Below, one piece after another: positions 36,495-45,014 of a stretch of 64,000 bases of DNA. Position 1 is the stretch's first letter, and every line of letters begins with the position of its first letter. Under the pieces are notes generated by a model. It was not told where the DNA came from and did not search any database. It saw only the letters and a program-made list of their open reading frames with translations. Made by a program: the position numbers and the translations under genes. The DNA comes from Siphonobacter sp. BAB-5405. Lineage in GTDB: Bacteria; Bacteroidota; Bacteroidia; Cytophagales; Spirosomataceae. Location: the NCBI RefSeq assembly GCF_002872335.1, contig NZ_NJAG01000036.1, forward strand, positions 372,001 through 436,000, read 5' to 3'.

Positions 36495-38057
36495 TCAATA
36501 ATTCCTAATCATTTCCAGAATTGACTCACCCTTTTCAAGGGCTTCCAGTACCCCGAAGATTTTATCACTCCAGCCCGCAATCAGGTATACATCCTTCCGG
36601 AGGACTTGTAGGGGCGTTTTGCCGTAACCACTTAAGTCAAACAAATACAGACGGGCTGAAGGGTGAATCTCCTGTTTATACTTCCCCCACAGGTTACTTA
36701 GCTGATTGCTCCCTGAGCCGCTGTTCCAGAGCTGCAAATCCGTGAAAAACATGATTTTATCCATTTTCTCGCGGCGGTCTATCAGTTCTTTTAATACCAG
36801 ATAGCCATTAGTAGCATAGCCTACCTCTCCTTCCCGTTTGTAGAATTCATGCACATTGGCGAGTATTCGATTTCTAGGAACCTGGATTCGCTTCCAGCTA
36901 TCGCCGAACATTCCAACCTGTACATTCCTGCAACGGGATTGTAACAGCATAGCTAGCATCAAACCAATATCGTAAAGTAAGATACTCGACTGCGGTGAAA
37001 CAGGCTTCTGCATCGAACCCGATACGTCGCAGGCTAGCAGTACGCGGGTATGCTCCTCAAAACCCTGAATCCGACGGGCACTTTGAACTACGGCCTTTTC
37101 CAATCCGTCCAAAACTTCTCCTACGTACCCTTGACCACTGAAGACTTTTTCAATCCAGTTTTCCTGCTTATGACGCTTCATTTCCGTTCCCTGTAACTCA
37201 CGATAAGCGGCTAAATAGCGGAAGGGAAACTGCTTCGACCGGGCGACCTGTTCAGGCGAGGCTAAAGTATTGACGGCTTTTTTCAGATGTTCATACGAGA
37301 CCCCGGCTTGGATCACATTTCGCAGGTTTCGCAACAAAGCCATATATGCCAGTTTGTTACTATCGATCAGTTCTTCCCACTTTTGTTGAAAAGCCGCTTC
37401 TTTATCCGTGGCTGATTTAAACTTTTGCTGCCCCAACGCTGACAATTCGGTTTCCCAGGTATAGGGTACAGGTAATGTGTTGGTTACTATTTGATTGAAA
37501 ATTTCCTGTTGAGCTGGATTTTTAGCTTTGGGATGAACTAAAAACAAGGCATCCCGCAGTTTAATAGCCGTATTTCGATTGTATTTAGCAAATTGATACG
37601 CATCAAATTGATTGAACGCCGAAGCCAGCCCTTTTTGCAGTTGCTTCGATAACCGATTGAGTTTTTTCAAACCGGTCCGTTCGTTTAGAGCCTGATAGCA
37701 GGCCAGCAGCTCCGTGATTTCATCGGCACGGGCAATGACCCGCTCCGTCGTTCGGGCGACGAGGTCATCCCCGGAGTGAATGCGGGCCAATTCTGCCAGT
37801 AGTACCAGAGGAGCCGAACGCAGATACATCTGATGCCGGGCGTAAATGGCTAGTTTTGCTACAAAACCCGGATCATTCTGAGCAATCAGATTGCGTATCC
37901 GAATGAGTCGCTCATCATTGGGCTCGTAAAAGGTATCATTCAAAGACCAGGTTACTACGGTTGAATACAACTCCAGAGCTGGATTCATGCGGTAGGCTTT
38001 CGCTCCTTCATGGTTCAGGATCGGCTGACTTTGTTGAGGCGTTGTATTGAATTTCAT
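36495..38057 (-). CDS. rsr: Ro60-like TROVE-domain RNA-binding protein
   Basis: A 520-residue ring-shaped RNA chaperone homologue (Ro60 orthologue, bacterial Rsr). The TROVE/HEAT-repeat part spans about 1-330 (NPALELYSTVVTWSLNDTFY, GFVAKLAIYARHQMYLRSAP, RNTAIKLRDALFLVHPK). A von Willebrand A domain with an intact MIDAS follows: DVSGSMQKP (about 345), a Thr/Asn element around YATNGYLVLKEL (about 420) and FFTDLQLWN (about 440). Known Rsr proteins bind Y RNAs and misfolded or damaged RNA and cooperate with exonucleases. Here it heads an operon-like array with RlaP and four tRNA-like RNAs and is divergent from a WYL regulator. Confidence 0.93.
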   Translation of the reverse strand: MKFNTTPQQSQPILNHEGAKAYRMNPALELYSTVVTWSLNDTFYEPNDERLIRIRNLIAQNDPGFVAKLAIYARHQMYLRSAPLVLLAELARIHSGDDLVARTTERVIARADEITELLACYQALNERTGLKKLNRLSKQLQKGLASAFNQFDAYQFAKYNRNTAIKLRDALFLVHPKAKNPAQQEIFNQIVTNTLPVPYTWETELSALGQQKFKSATDKEAAFQQKWEELIDSNKLAYMALLRNLRNVIQAGVSYEHLKKAVNTLASPEQVARSKQFPFRYLAAYRELQGTEMKRHKQENWIEKVFSGQGYVGEVLDGLEKAVVQSARRIQGFEEHTRVLLACDVSGSMQKPVSPQSSILLYDIGLMLAMLLQSRCRNVQVGMFGDSWKRIQVPRNRILANVHEFYKREGEVGYATNGYLVLKELIDRREKMDKIMFFTDLQLWNSGSGSNQLSNLWGKYKQEIHPSARLYLFDLSGYGKTPLQVLRKDVYLIAGWSDKIFGVLEALEKGESILEMIRNY

Positions 38058-38096
38058 AACTGTCTTTGTTTTCGTTGACGATACAAAGGTTCAAGG

Positions 38097-38123
38097 CTAC
38101 TACGCAGTCTTTGTGCGTAGTAG
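38097..38123. promoter_or_regulatory. Inverted-repeat operator between rsr and the WYL regulator
   Basis: CTACTACGCA (38097-38106) and TGCGTAGTAG (38114-38123) are perfect inverted arms with a 7-base spacer GTCTTTG. They lie in the 100-bp divergent promoter region, about 40 bp upstream of rsr and 35 bp upstream of the WYL gene, the position expected for an autoregulated divergent operator. Confidence 0.65.
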
Positions 38124-38157
38124 AAAATAATTTCTAATTTTCTGAAAATTTTTTCTC

Positions 38158-39225
38158 ATGCCGCTCAATCGCAACGCCCTCATTCGCTACCGAACCATTG
38201 ATCAATGTCTGCAGAATCGATACCGCACGTGGACTCTGGAGGATTTGATGGAAGCCTGTTCACAAGCCCTGTACGAGTATCAGGGCCTTGAAAAGGGGGT
38301 AAGCCGTCGAACCGTTCAGTCCGATCTGGAGATGATGCGAAGTTCGAAACTGGGCTATGAAGCTCCCATTGTCGTAGTGGACCGTAAGTACTATATCTAC
38401 GCCGATAAGCATTTCAGTATCACCAACATTCCTTTGAATGCTCAGGATATGCAACTTCTGGGGGAAGTGGCGGGTTTATTACAACAATTCAAAGGACTGA
38501 ACCACTTTGCGGACTTGCGGGAAATGGTTAGTAAACTGCAGGACAAGATCTACACCCAGCAAACGAGTAGTTTACCCGTAGTGGATTTTGAAAAGAATGA
38601 GCATTTACTGGGATTGAATTACATCGAAACTATTCGGAAGGCCATTGTTTCAAAAACAACGCTTTGTATGACGTACCAATCCTTCCGGGCCCGGCAGTCG
38701 GCTACGTTCTGTTTTAGTCCGTATCTGTTAAAAGAGTACCGCAACCGCTGGTTTGTACTCGGGCAATCGCATCAGAAACGTAAGCCAATTCTTACATTAG
38801 CCTTAGACCGGATTCATGCTTTGCAGGAAGATTTGCATGAAGCCTATCGCCCCAACGAGATCCTGGATTTACAAACCTTTTATTCCGATGTAATCGGCGT
38901 AACCAAGACCCCTGGTCAGAAAAACTGTGAAGTAGTTTTCTGGGTAGCTGCCTCCAATGCCCCCTATGTGGTTACGAAACCCCTGCATGCGTCGCAGGAG
39001 TTGCTCTCCAAAGATTCTTCCGGTTCAGTATTTCGCATCCGGGTTATTGTTAACTTTGAACTGGAACGGGAGCTCCTTGGCTTTGGCGGGAAGGTAAAAG
39101 TGCTACGGCCCCGCATGCTAAGAGATCGCATGAAGAAGAACGTTCAGGCCGCCCTGGAACATTACCAGGAGGACTGTTCATCCCGGGTAATTGAGCAGCC
39201 TTCCAGCCAAAATGAACTGCTATAA
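38158..39225 (+). CDS. WYL-domain transcriptional regulator
   Basis: A 355-residue cytoplasmic regulator with an N-terminal winged HTH (NALIRYRTIDQCLQNRYRTW to GVSRRTVQSDLEMMR, about 5-62) and a WYL domain around 170-235 whose signature reads RNRWFVLGQS, followed by TLALDRIHAL and a C-terminal WCX-like extension. WYL domains are thought to sense nucleic-acid ligands and often control phage-defence and RNA-repair genes. Divergent transcription from rsr across a short palindromic promoter makes it the likely switch for the Ro60/RlaP/tRNA-like RNA operon, possibly responding to damaged RNA. Confidence 0.9.
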   Translation: MPLNRNALIRYRTIDQCLQNRYRTWTLEDLMEACSQALYEYQGLEKGVSRRTVQSDLEMMRSSKLGYEAPIVVVDRKYYIYADKHFSITNIPLNAQDMQLLGEVAGLLQQFKGLNHFADLREMVSKLQDKIYTQQTSSLPVVDFEKNEHLLGLNYIETIRKAIVSKTTLCMTYQSFRARQSATFCFSPYLLKEYRNRWFVLGQSHQKRKPILTLALDRIHALQEDLHEAYRPNEILDLQTFYSDVIGVTKTPGQKNCEVVFWVAASNAPYVVTKPLHASQELLSKDSSGSVFRIRVIVNFELERELLGFGGKVKVLRPRMLRDRMKKNVQAALEHYQEDCSSRVIEQPSSQNELL

Positions 39226-39301
39226 TTGGGGTGAATGTAGAACCAGAAACACGGCTTGAAAGTGTATCTTGAACTTGTAACAAAAAGTTAACATTTTCGC
39301 T

Positions 39302-39310
39302 TTATCTTCG
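39302..39310 (+). promoter_or_regulatory. Probable -7 box for the Nudix-type regulator
   Basis: TATCTTCGG at about 39302-39310 resembles the Bacteroidota -7 element (TAnnTTYG), preceded by an AT-rich stretch. It is about 50 bp before the start codon at 39361. Confidence 0.35.
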
Positions 39311-39360
39311 GACAAATTACTTTCCCTTTTTAAGTGTGGTCCATTCCTGAGTGAGCGTAC

Positions 39361-40062
39361 ATGTTAGATCAATACCAACAACAGCATCCCTATTTACTGG
39401 CTTTAGATTCCATCATTTTCGGCTTTGACGGCGAAGGCCTAAAAGTATTACTCGTGAAGCGGGGTATCGAGGCCGAAACCTGGTCGTTGATGGGGGGATG
39501 GCTGCAACCGAACGAAAGCCTGGAGGACGCTGCATGCCGCATTGTTTTTGATCTGACAGGCCTTACCAATGTGTATCTGGAGCAACTGTATGCCTTTGGG
39601 AATCCTACTCGCGACCCTATTACGCGTACCGTATCCGTTGCTTACTTTTCGTTAATTAAAATCGATGAGTTTGAAGGAACCTTGTCCAGTACGTTCCAGG
39701 CTCGCTGGTTTTCCATTTATGAGTTACCTCCCCTGCTCTTCGACCACGGAGATATGGTAGATCTCGCCCTGAAGCGACTTCGCTACAAAGCTGCTCAACA
39801 CCCCATCGGTTTTGAGCTCTTACCCGAAAAATTTACAATTCCCCAATTGCAAAAACTGTACGAAGCGATTTATAATACGGAATTTGACAAACGCAACTTC
39901 AGTCGTAAAATCCTGTCTACAAATCTGTTAACCAAATTAGACGAAAAACAGAAGGGATATTCCCGGCGAGGGGCTTACTTATATCAGGTCAATTCCAACA
40001 AATATCAGCTTACGCATAATGCGTTTCTAAACTTTATTCCCAGTCCGGAGCTAAGCCTTTAA
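39361..40062 (+). CDS. NrtR/AraR-like Nudix-domain transcriptional regulator
   Basis: A 233-residue regulator: a Nudix-fold sensor (about 10-150) and a C-terminal winged helix (FTIPQLQKLYEAIYNTEFDK and NFSRKILSTN, about 160-225). The Nudix box reads GGWLQPNESLEDAACRIVFD, keeping the first Gly and Glu but lacking the REVxEE catalytic glutamates, so it should bind and not hydrolyse its ligand. In Bacteroidota such proteins (AraR type) sense pentoses and control hemicellulose genes. The GH67 gene next door makes a xylan-derived sugar a reasonable ligand. Confidence 0.88.
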   Translation: MLDQYQQQHPYLLALDSIIFGFDGEGLKVLLVKRGIEAETWSLMGGWLQPNESLEDAACRIVFDLTGLTNVYLEQLYAFGNPTRDPITRTVSVAYFSLIKIDEFEGTLSSTFQARWFSIYELPPLLFDHGDMVDLALKRLRYKAAQHPIGFELLPEKFTIPQLQKLYEAIYNTEFDKRNFSRKILSTNLLTKLDEKQKGYSRRGAYLYQVNSNKYQLTHNAFLNFIPSPELSL

Positions 40063-40142
40063 CGAATCTATTTTTAACTATTCGTATATTTTTTTTCAAA
40101 AAAGTACGAGTAGTTCGTTGTGCTTTTCAAAATAAGTGTCAT

Positions 40143-40156
40143 TTTTACACGTAAAA
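40143..40156. promoter_or_regulatory. Candidate operator upstream of the alpha-glucuronidase
   Basis: TTTTAC-AC-GTAAAA is a perfect inverted repeat with a 2-bp centre in the 294-bp gap between the Nudix-type regulator and the GH67 gene. Binding by that regulator is an inference from position and symmetry. Confidence 0.35.
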
Positions 40157-40356
40157 TTTACGCCCCGTTTTTATCCCCCTATTTACTATAGATACAGGTA
40201 AAAGAGTTTCAGGGTCGCTTTGCGGATGATGAACTGCCAAACCCGGTAAAACAGATATACGCCTGGTCACTGACGTTTATTCTGCGAAGCGATAATCCGG
40301 TTGCTCTTAAGCCTTCATTCGTTTGTATAACACACGTATAACTCTCTGTTCTTTTA

Positions 40357-42462
40357 ATGAAGCGATTATTATTCCTGTACCTGCTGCTATTGGCTCCTTT
40401 GGCTAAAGGCGACGATGGGTACCAACTCTGGCTCAAATACGACCGGATTTCAAATGCTTCCCTGCGGACGTCTTACACCCGATCCATGCAGTTCATCGCA
40501 ACGGAAGGTTCATCTCCCATCCTGAATACGGCAACGGACGAATTACGGCAAGGTTTGAAGGGACTATTAGGACAATCCATACCGTCCGTAAAGGCTTCTG
40601 GCAATCGGACTGGCGGAATACTGCTACGGATTACGCCGATGGGTGCGGATGTAAAGGATCTTACTGCTGAAGGCTACCGTATTGTCAAACGGCAGGGTAA
40701 CCTTCAGATTGTCAGCCAAACAGATGCGGGTGTCTTGTACGGTGTCTTTGCCCTGCTGCGTCAGTTACAGGTGAATCGGCCCCTGGATTCACTAGTCGCT
40801 GTTAGCCGTCCGAAAGTAAAATTTCGGATGCTTAATCACTGGGATAATCCCAACGCAACCATTGAGCGGGGCTATGCGGGGGAATCGATGTGGAAATGGT
40901 ATGAATTACCCGAAACCATCAGTCCTCGGTACCGAGATTACGCCCGGGCGAATGCTTCCATAGGCATTAATGGAACGGTGCTTAATAATGTCAATGCGAG
41001 TCCTCGCCTGCTGACGGGCGAATATCTGAAAAAGGTAGCCGCTCTGGCCGACGTATTCCGACCTTATGGTATCAAGGTCTATCTATCGGTGAACTTTGCA
41101 GCCCCCAAAATACTCGGCGGTTTAAAGACGTCGGATCCTCTGGATCCGCAGGTTCGCCAGTGGTGGGCTAACAAGGTGAAAGAAATTTACCAGACCATTC
41201 CAGATTTTGGTGGTTTTCTGGTGAAAGCCAATTCGGAAGGCGAGCCCGGTCCGCAGGATTATGGTCGTACGCACGCAGATGGAGCCAATATGCTGGATGA
41301 AGCCATGAAACCGTACCCGGGTGTAGTCATCTGGCGAGCTTTCGTGTACAAAGCCGACCCCAACGCCGATCGCTTCAAGGCTGCGTTCGAAGAGTTTGTA
41401 CCGTTTGATGGCAAATTTGGCTCCAAGGTGATCGTACAGGTAAAAAACGGTCCGATTGATTTTCAGCCCCGCGAACCTTTTTCACCCATCTTTGGTCGGA
41501 TGCCCCATACGCCCCTGGGCATGGAGTTTCAACTTACGCAAGAATACCTGGGTTTTGCTACCCATCTGGTATACGAAGCTCCCCTGTTTAAAGAGTGCTT
41601 GGACGCTGATACCTACGTTTCAGGGAAAGGATCGACGGTAGCCAAAGTAATTGATGGCAGCTTACACGGGTATGAACGAACGCTAATGGCGGGCGTAGCT
41701 AATACGGGCTCGGATCGCAACTGGACGGGTCATCCGCTGGCTCAGGCGAACTGGTATGCCTTTGGAAGACTGGCCTGGGACCATTCCCTGACTTCCGAGC
41801 AAATCGCTGACGAATGGATTAGGATGACGCTGACCCATGAACCCGTAGCCGTCCGCCGGATTCGTCATATGCTGCTCCGTTCGCGGGATATTTACGTCAA
41901 TTACAACACGCCGATGGGCCTTTCCCGGCCCTGGACAGGAGTACACTTTGCTCCCGAACCCTGGCAAAACAAAAGTCCCCGTCCGGACTGGACCGCCGTT
42001 TATTACCACCGGGCAGATTCCCTAGGCCTGGGTTTTGACCGTACCGCTACGGGTAGTAATGCACTTTCCCAATATTACCCCGAGGTTCAAAAAGGCTGGG
42101 AGAATGCAGAAACCTGTCCTCTCCCCTACTTGCTCTGGTTTCATCATGTTCCCTGGGATAAACCCCTCTCCTCGGGTCGCAACCTCTGGGATGAACTTTG
42201 TACGCATTTCTATACGGGTGCGGATTCCGTACAATGGTTGCAGCGGGAATGGGCTCAGGTTAAACCAGCCGTTGACCCTGTCTTGCATGCCGACGTAGCA
42301 GGGCGACTTCGTACGCAATATGAGGAGGCCATCTGGTGGCGGGATGCCTGGGTACTTTATTTACAGGAATACGCCCGACGTCCTATTCCGACTCCGTTTC
42401 AAAAACCCAAACGTACCTTAGTAGACGTGAAGGAATCGGTAAACGTTTATTTATTACGGTAA
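40357..42462 (+). CDS. GH67 alpha-glucuronidase, secreted
   Basis: Removes (4-O-methyl-)glucuronic acid from the non-reducing end of xylo-oligosaccharides. 701 residues with signal peptide MKRLLFLYLLLLAPLAKG. GH67 landmarks: N-terminal helper domain, LNHWDNPNATIERGYAGESM (about 165), ASIGINGTVLNNVNA, GFLVKANSEGEPGPQDYGRT with the catalytic Glu region (about 285), HADGANMLDEA and a C-terminal helical domain with NLWDELCTHFYTGADSVQWL. Length and order match family enzymes. It follows the Nudix-type regulator and has its own terminator. Confidence 0.93.
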   Translation: MKRLLFLYLLLLAPLAKGDDGYQLWLKYDRISNASLRTSYTRSMQFIATEGSSPILNTATDELRQGLKGLLGQSIPSVKASGNRTGGILLRITPMGADVKDLTAEGYRIVKRQGNLQIVSQTDAGVLYGVFALLRQLQVNRPLDSLVAVSRPKVKFRMLNHWDNPNATIERGYAGESMWKWYELPETISPRYRDYARANASIGINGTVLNNVNASPRLLTGEYLKKVAALADVFRPYGIKVYLSVNFAAPKILGGLKTSDPLDPQVRQWWANKVKEIYQTIPDFGGFLVKANSEGEPGPQDYGRTHADGANMLDEAMKPYPGVVIWRAFVYKADPNADRFKAAFEEFVPFDGKFGSKVIVQVKNGPIDFQPREPFSPIFGRMPHTPLGMEFQLTQEYLGFATHLVYEAPLFKECLDADTYVSGKGSTVAKVIDGSLHGYERTLMAGVANTGSDRNWTGHPLAQANWYAFGRLAWDHSLTSEQIADEWIRMTLTHEPVAVRRIRHMLLRSRDIYVNYNTPMGLSRPWTGVHFAPEPWQNKSPRPDWTAVYYHRADSLGLGFDRTATGSNALSQYYPEVQKGWENAETCPLPYLLWFHHVPWDKPLSSGRNLWDELCTHFYTGADSVQWLQREWAQVKPAVDPVLHADVAGRLRTQYEEAIWWRDAWVLYLQEYARRPIPTPFQKPKRTLVDVKESVNVYLLR

Positions 42463-42528
42463 TAAATTCTTCGTTGAAACCCAGTTCAAAGAAGTATATA
42501 ATTCGACGTTTTACACTCTTTTGAAAGC

Positions 42529-42598
42529 CCTGAGATTTCGATATGCGTCCGTTCCCTCGAACTAAAGCATTGTATCGAAATCTCAGGACTCATTTTTT
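42529..42598 (+). terminator. Terminator after the GH67 gene
   Basis: CCTGAGATTTCGATA (42529-42543) pairs perfectly with 42573-42587, with a 29-base loop, and is followed by ACTCATTTTTT. Confidence 0.75.
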
Positions 42599-42687
42599 AT
42601 GATTTTACCCTAGAAAATAAGCCTTTCTCAGGCCATCAATGGCGATTTTTCGGTGGGAAGAGAACTGCAGGAAAGAATACGTAAAAA

Positions 42688-42723
42688 AGAACCCGAACCC
42701 ACTTTGTCAGCGGATCCGGGTTA
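42688..42723 (-). terminator. Terminator of the PQQ-type dehydrogenase gene
   Basis: AACCCG arms flank a weaker internal stem. On the minus strand CTTTTTT follows, directly after the gene end at 42731. Confidence 0.5.
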
Positions 42724-42730
42724 CTAGGGT

Positions 42731-43963
42731 TTACTTTTTATAAATCCGGTAAAGTCTTCCCTGATCAGTGATCGCGTACAGGGCTCCATCTTTGCCCTGG
42801 GTTACGTCACGGAAGCGTTGCCCTTCTTTATCCAGCAGGCGTTCTTCACCTACTACTTTATTGTCTTCAATCACTAGTCTGACAATGTGCGTGCTACTCA
42901 ATCCTCCGATGAACAGGTTGTTTTTCCATTCGGGAATACTGTCACTGTTGTAGAACGTCATACCGCTGGGAGATACCACCGGATCCCAGTAGTACACGGG
43001 CTGTTCCAGTCCTTCCTTCTGCTGAATGGCCGCTCCTACTTTTTTACCGCTGTATTCGATACCGTAGGTGATGGTAGGCCAGCCGTAGTTTTTGCCCGGT
43101 TCAATCCGGTTTACTTCATCGCCACCCCGGGGTCCGAATTCATCCTCCCACAGATCGCCCGTAACGGGGTGAAATGCCAAACCCTGTACATTTCGGTGAC
43201 CGTAGGAATACAATTCTGGTTTGGCTCCAGCTTTCCCTTCGAAAGGATTTCCTGCCACGGCTTTTCCTTCTTTTGTAATCCGAATGATTTTACCGAGGCT
43301 TGAATTAAGCTGCTGAGCCTGCGGCCGGGTAATGGTATCCGAACGTTCGCCTGTACTGATGATCAGGTTTTCCTGTTTGTCGAATAAAATGCGGCCCCCA
43401 TAGTGTAAGTCCCCTTTATACGCTGGTGTGGCCCGGTAAATGACGGTCGCACCTTCAATTTTCTTTTCGTCAGCGGAAAGCTTTCCTTTAGCTACTGCCG
43501 TTAGGTTTCCTTCGGGTAGTTTTTCCGAAAACACCCAGTATACCATCCGGTTTTGCTCAAAGGCAGGGTCTACCCGTACACCCAGTAAGCCACCCTGCCC
43601 ATCCGAATTGACGGTTGGAATACCCGTAATGGGTGCACTCAATTCACCACTAAGTTTGGCAATTCGCATCGTACCTCCTTTTTCGGTGATCAGCAAACGG
43701 CCATCGGGCAAACTGGTAACTCCCCAGGGATTTTTAAGTCCTTCTGCAAGTACTTTGCCTTCGTAAGCGGTTTTTGATTTAACACCGGCGATTCGCGTCT
43801 GACCCGGGAAAGCTGGTTTGTAATCAGAGTTGGGAGCATTGGTTTCAACTGGAGCCAGGGTACTATCGGCCGTTGCGGTCTCCGCATTTTTACTATTGCT
43901 TTGCGAGCAGGCGGCTAGAGTCACCCCTGCACTAGCAATAAGAGCCAGAAAAGGTTTAGTCAT
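42731..43963 (-). CDS. PQQ-type soluble sugar dehydrogenase-like lipoprotein
   Basis: A six-bladed propeller of the GdhB/Hedgehog-interacting-protein-like family that typically oxidises aldoses with PQQ. Starting at 43963 gives the lipoprotein signal MTKPFLALIASAGVTLAAC; the frame to 44017 would add 18 residues in front. Family motifs: GLKNPWGVTSLPDGRLLITE, HYGGRILFD (active-site His), GHRNVQGLAFHP, LWEDEFGPRGGDEVN, NYGWPTITYG and VSPSGMTFY. About 410 residues. No PQQ synthesis genes are present in the window. It stands alone on the minus strand. Confidence 0.88.
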   Translation of the reverse strand: MTKPFLALIASAGVTLAACSQSNSKNAETATADSTLAPVETNAPNSDYKPAFPGQTRIAGVKSKTAYEGKVLAEGLKNPWGVTSLPDGRLLITEKGGTMRIAKLSGELSAPITGIPTVNSDGQGGLLGVRVDPAFEQNRMVYWVFSEKLPEGNLTAVAKGKLSADEKKIEGATVIYRATPAYKGDLHYGGRILFDKQENLIISTGERSDTITRPQAQQLNSSLGKIIRITKEGKAVAGNPFEGKAGAKPELYSYGHRNVQGLAFHPVTGDLWEDEFGPRGGDEVNRIEPGKNYGWPTITYGIEYSGKKVGAAIQQKEGLEQPVYYWDPVVSPSGMTFYNSDSIPEWKNNLFIGGLSSTHIVRLVIEDNKVVGEERLLDKEGQRFRDVTQGKDGALYAITDQGRLYRIYKK

Positions 43964-44245
43964 TGGTTTATGTTGTTCTACGGGTGTAATGGAATTTGAA
44001 GGATGAGCTTCCGACACGTTCTGTCTACAAAAATGGTAGGAAGATCCTGAAATCTAACCTTCACGGGATGGATTGACTTGAAAATTTATCAAAGCGGATT
44101 CTGTACGTACCCTAACGATGAATCAGAAGCAAAACATTCTTATTAAAATTCTGTCTTCTAAAATGGATCTGATTTTGACAGGGTCATTACCAAACCTGTC
44201 TATTTATTACTCGAAAAGGGATGGGGTATATTGATAAACGACCCC

Positions 44246-44749
44246 CTCTCCAAACCTCATCTTTCCGTTTTCCCTGCTCATTTTCTGTTCAGAGTACTAC
44301 AAAAGCAGTGCTTTTCACTCGTCTTCTCGTTAAGTCGCTGACTACTAGACATTGCCTGGGTGAACGCACATTTTTAAAAGTTTAGTCTAAAACTCACCTT
44401 TCGAAGATTTCATTTTTCGGAATACTTCCGGGCGTTTTTAAGTCGCTGTACTGGTCAGGTGTTGGGCTTATTAAGGGATAAGGTTTTCTGTTTTAGATGC
44501 AAAAGTCTTAGTCCAAAACTCACCTTTATGAGAGAATGGGGTTCTACCTGTGTCCGAAAAAGGCGACAAATCTTTAAAAATAAGATAAAATGTTGCTAGT
44601 CCAAACCTCACCTTTATCTTAGTCTAAACCTCACTTTTAAATACTTCACTTTAGTCCAAGCCTCACTTTATACCTAGTCCATCCCTCACTTTTATAAACC
44701 CTGAATTAGTCCATCACTCACCTTTACTTAGTCCAAACCTCACTTTTTA
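44246..44749 (+). repeat. Iteron array, probable replication origin
   Basis: Eight direct repeats of consensus TAGTCCAAACCTCACYTTT start at 44382, 44508, 44596, 44619, 44651, 44674, 44706 and 44729, and a degenerate copy lies at 44246. The last six form three pairs: 23 bp between members and exactly 55 bp between pairs. The region 44018-45014 has no gene and is AT-rich on the parA side. This is the layout of an iteron origin bound by a Rep_3-type initiator, which is encoded 3 kb downstream. Confidence 0.88.
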
Positions 44750-45014
44750 GCTCATAACTTTCTGTATAACAGATACTTATGAAGTCTAAAATCAATCAGA
44801 AATATTTGATAATAAGAATATATCAAAGACTGATCGTATCATTTAAAGTGGCTCATCTTCCCTTTTCTCACCATGCGACACAGAAAAAGAAGACCGACAA
44901 CTAAAAAATTAGTTTTTAGCTAGCAATGCTTTTTTAAAATTCCGTCCAATTACAATGACACATGGAAATAAAAAGCTTAGTATTGTCTTTTAATTTTGAC
45001 AAACCTCCTTACCC

